Below are positions 53,001 through 54,074 of a DNA stretch of 54,074 bases, piece by piece. How positions within the stretch are numbered: position 1 is the stretch's first letter; each line of letters starts with the position of its first letter. Source of the stretch: CAZGMC01 sp964526565 (GTDB taxonomy: Bacteria > Pseudomonadota > Alphaproteobacteria > DSM-16000 > Inquilinaceae); NCBI GenBank assembly GCA_964526565.1, contig CAZGMC010000015.1, positions 1-54,074 of the forward strand, in the 5' to 3' direction. Position numbers and translations under genes: made by a program. Below the pieces are notes generated by a model. The model did no database searches and was not told the origin of the DNA. It saw only the letters and a list, made by a program, of their open reading frames with translations.

Positions 53001-54074
53001 TCAGCGGAAATTCCGCGCCCGCTGCAGCTCGGGCGCGCGCTGGTCGCGGGTCGGGCGCCGCACCTCGTCGGCGCGGGCCAGATCGGCGCCCAGGTCCGCA
53101 TCGCGCCGGTCGCCGGCCGGCTCGCCGATCAGGTCGGCCAGCCGCCAGGACAGATCGTCGAGGCGGTCGACACGCAGGTGGATGACCGAATCCTGGCGTT
53201 CGACCCGGCCGCGGGCGCCGAGCAGGCGGGCGCCGAGCAGCGGGCGCCTGAACCGCTCGAACACGTCGGGCATGAGCACCAGGTTGGCGACGCCGCTCTC
53301 GTCCTCCAGCGTCACGAAGATCACGCCCCTGGCGCTGCCGGGGCGCTGGCGGACCAGCACCAGGCCGGCGACTGCCGCCTTGCTGCCGTGGCGCAGCTCG
53401 CCCAACCGGCTGGTCGGGGCGAAGCCGGCGCGGGCCAAGCCGTCGCGCAGCAGGGCGACCGGGTGCTGTTTCAGCGACAGCGACAGGCTCTTGTAATCGT
53501 GGACGACATGCTCGCCCAGCGGCATGTCGGGCAGGGCCACGGCCGGCTCCGTCGCCTCGTGGTCGAGATGGGCGAACAGCGGCAGCGGCGCCGGCCCCAG
53601 CGCCTTGACCGCCCAGGCCGCGGCGCGGCGGTCCAGGCCCAGGGAACGGAAGGCGTCGGCGTCGGCCAGCACGGCCAGGGTCGCCGGCGCCACCCCGGCG
53701 CGGCGCCACAGCGCCCGCGGGTCGGTGAACGGCCCTTGCGCCTTGCGAGCGGCGACCAGGCGCTCCGCCTCCTCCCGTTTCAGCCCCTTGATCTGGCGCA
53801 GGCCGAGCTGCAGCGCAAACACCCCCTCCCCGGCCCTCCCCCGCTCGCGGGGGAGGGAGTCCATCGGCTCCAGGGTACAATCCCAGTCCGAATGGTTCAC
53901 ATCGGGTGGCCGCACCTCGACACCATGGTCGCGGGCGTCGCGGACGATCTGGGCCGGGGCGTAGAAGCCCATCGGCTGGCTGTTGAGCAGCGCACAGGCG
54001 AACGCCGCCGGATGGCGGCACTTGAGCCAGGCCGAGACGTAGACCAGCAGCGCGAAACTGGCGGCGTGGCTCTC
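53001..54074 (-). CDS. dnaE2: Error-prone DNA polymerase III alpha-type DnaE2 (ImuC), 3' part
   Basis: The last 357 residues; the start lies beyond the window. ESHAASFALLVYVSAWLKCR followed by HPAAFACALLNSQPMGFYAP is the thumb/fingers region, with PDVNHSDWDCTLEP, the helix-hairpin GLRQIKGLKREEAERLVAAR, and an OB-fold (VLVRQRPGSARGVIFVTLED). The final residues PELQRARNFR are the typical DnaE2 end. It performs SOS translesion synthesis with ImuA/ImuB. A palindromic insertion lies within the coding frame at 53834-53857. Confidence 0.93.
   Translation of the reverse strand, partial: ESHAASFALLVYVSAWLKCRHPAAFACALLNSQPMGFYAPAQIVRDARDHGVEVRPPDVNHSDWDCTLEPMDSLPRERGRAGEGVFALQLGLRQIKGLKREEAERLVAARKAQGPFTDPRALWRRAGVAPATLAVLADADAFRSLGLDRRAAAWAVKALGPAPLPLFAHLDHEATEPAVALPDMPLGEHVVHDYKSLSLSLKQHPVALLRDGLARAGFAPTSRLGELRHGSKAAVAGLVLVRQRPGSARGVIFVTLEDESGVANLVLMPDVFERFRRPLLGARLLGARGRVERQDSVIHLRVDRLDDLSWRLADLIGEPAGDRRDADLGADLARADEVRRPTRDQRAPELQRARNFR
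53834..53857 (-). repeat. Palindromic element inside the dnaE2 reading frame
   Basis: CCCTCCCCCGC (53834-53844) and GCGGGGGAGGG (53847-53857) are perfect 11-bp arms around a 2-nt loop, with a flanking CCCCCTCCCCGG on the left. This is the widespread CTCCCTCCCCCGC-type intergenic hairpin of GC-rich bacteria. Here it is read through in frame, giving SLPRERGRAGEGV between CTLEP and FALQLGLRQ. Confidence 0.9.

Overview
The window is a GC-rich (about 70%) chromosomal scaffold segment from an alphaproteobacterium, most likely a member of or relative of the Rhodospirillales. The call rests on gene content: an LdtR-type MarR regulator, a MucR/Ros zinc-finger regulator, the ChpT phosphotransferase, a CheA with a C-terminal receiver domain in a cheAWYBR operon, an rpiB-glyA-nrdR-ribD operon, an NDUFA9-like protein beside cytochrome bd genes, and DnaE2. 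No rRNA, tRNA, CRISPR array, prophage or integron is visible. Two 100-base N runs (2209-2308 and 14715-14814) are scaffold gaps, and both fall inside short tandem-repeat arrays.

Layout. 0-3.3 kb: a SAF-domain dehydrogenase divergent from ldtR across a perfect 16-bp palindrome, then a gapped 15-bp array, a DUF6898 protein and mucR. 3.6-7.1 kb: rpiB-glyA-nrdR-ribD, linking pentose phosphate, one-carbon and riboflavin metabolism with control of deoxyribonucleotide synthesis. 7.1-12 kb: palindromic repeat, TspO, a gamma-glutamyltransferase-family enzyme, a GNAT acetyltransferase, a REP-associated Y1 transposase and a DUF3553 protein. 12.1-19 kb: chpT followed by cheA-cheW-cheY-cheB-cheR. 19.6-22.7 kb (minus strand): thiM-thiE-thiD-tenA, a thiamine salvage operon under a TPP riboswitch. 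23-25.4 kb: a small secreted protein and a Fic protein with an unusually good sigma70 promoter in locally AT-rich DNA. 26.1-29.2 kb (minus strand): proV-proW-proX, compatible-solute uptake. 29.7-33.1 kb: a PP2C phosphatase overlapping a membrane Ser/Thr kinase with Sel1 and peptidoglycan-binding-like domains. 33.2-38.8 kb: respiratory genes (cytochrome c', cydAB of the CIO type, NDUFA9-like protein, cupredoxin, dihaem cytochrome c). 38.9-39.4 kb: a DUF2267 protein. 39.9-43.2 kb: flgF-flgG-flgA-flgH of the flagellar rod and rings. 43.4-50.8 kb: a small unknown gene, a beta-phosphoglucomutase-like HAD enzyme, a nucleoside hydrolase and a Bfd-like ferredoxin on the minus strand, divergent from a four-gene trehalose/maltose-type ABC importer. 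50.8-54.1 kb: a PAS/HAMP hybridless histidine kinase and the 3' part of dnaE2.

The most unusual property is repeat density. At least ten short tandem arrays (units 9, 12, 13, 14, 15 and 18 bp) occur in 54 kb, some between genes and some inside genes. Those inside genes (cheA twice, ribD, the kinase) have units divisible by three. One lies in a surface loop of the CheA P5 region and causes an assembly gap. In addition there are dispersed palindromes of several families, one of them inside the dnaE2 reading frame.
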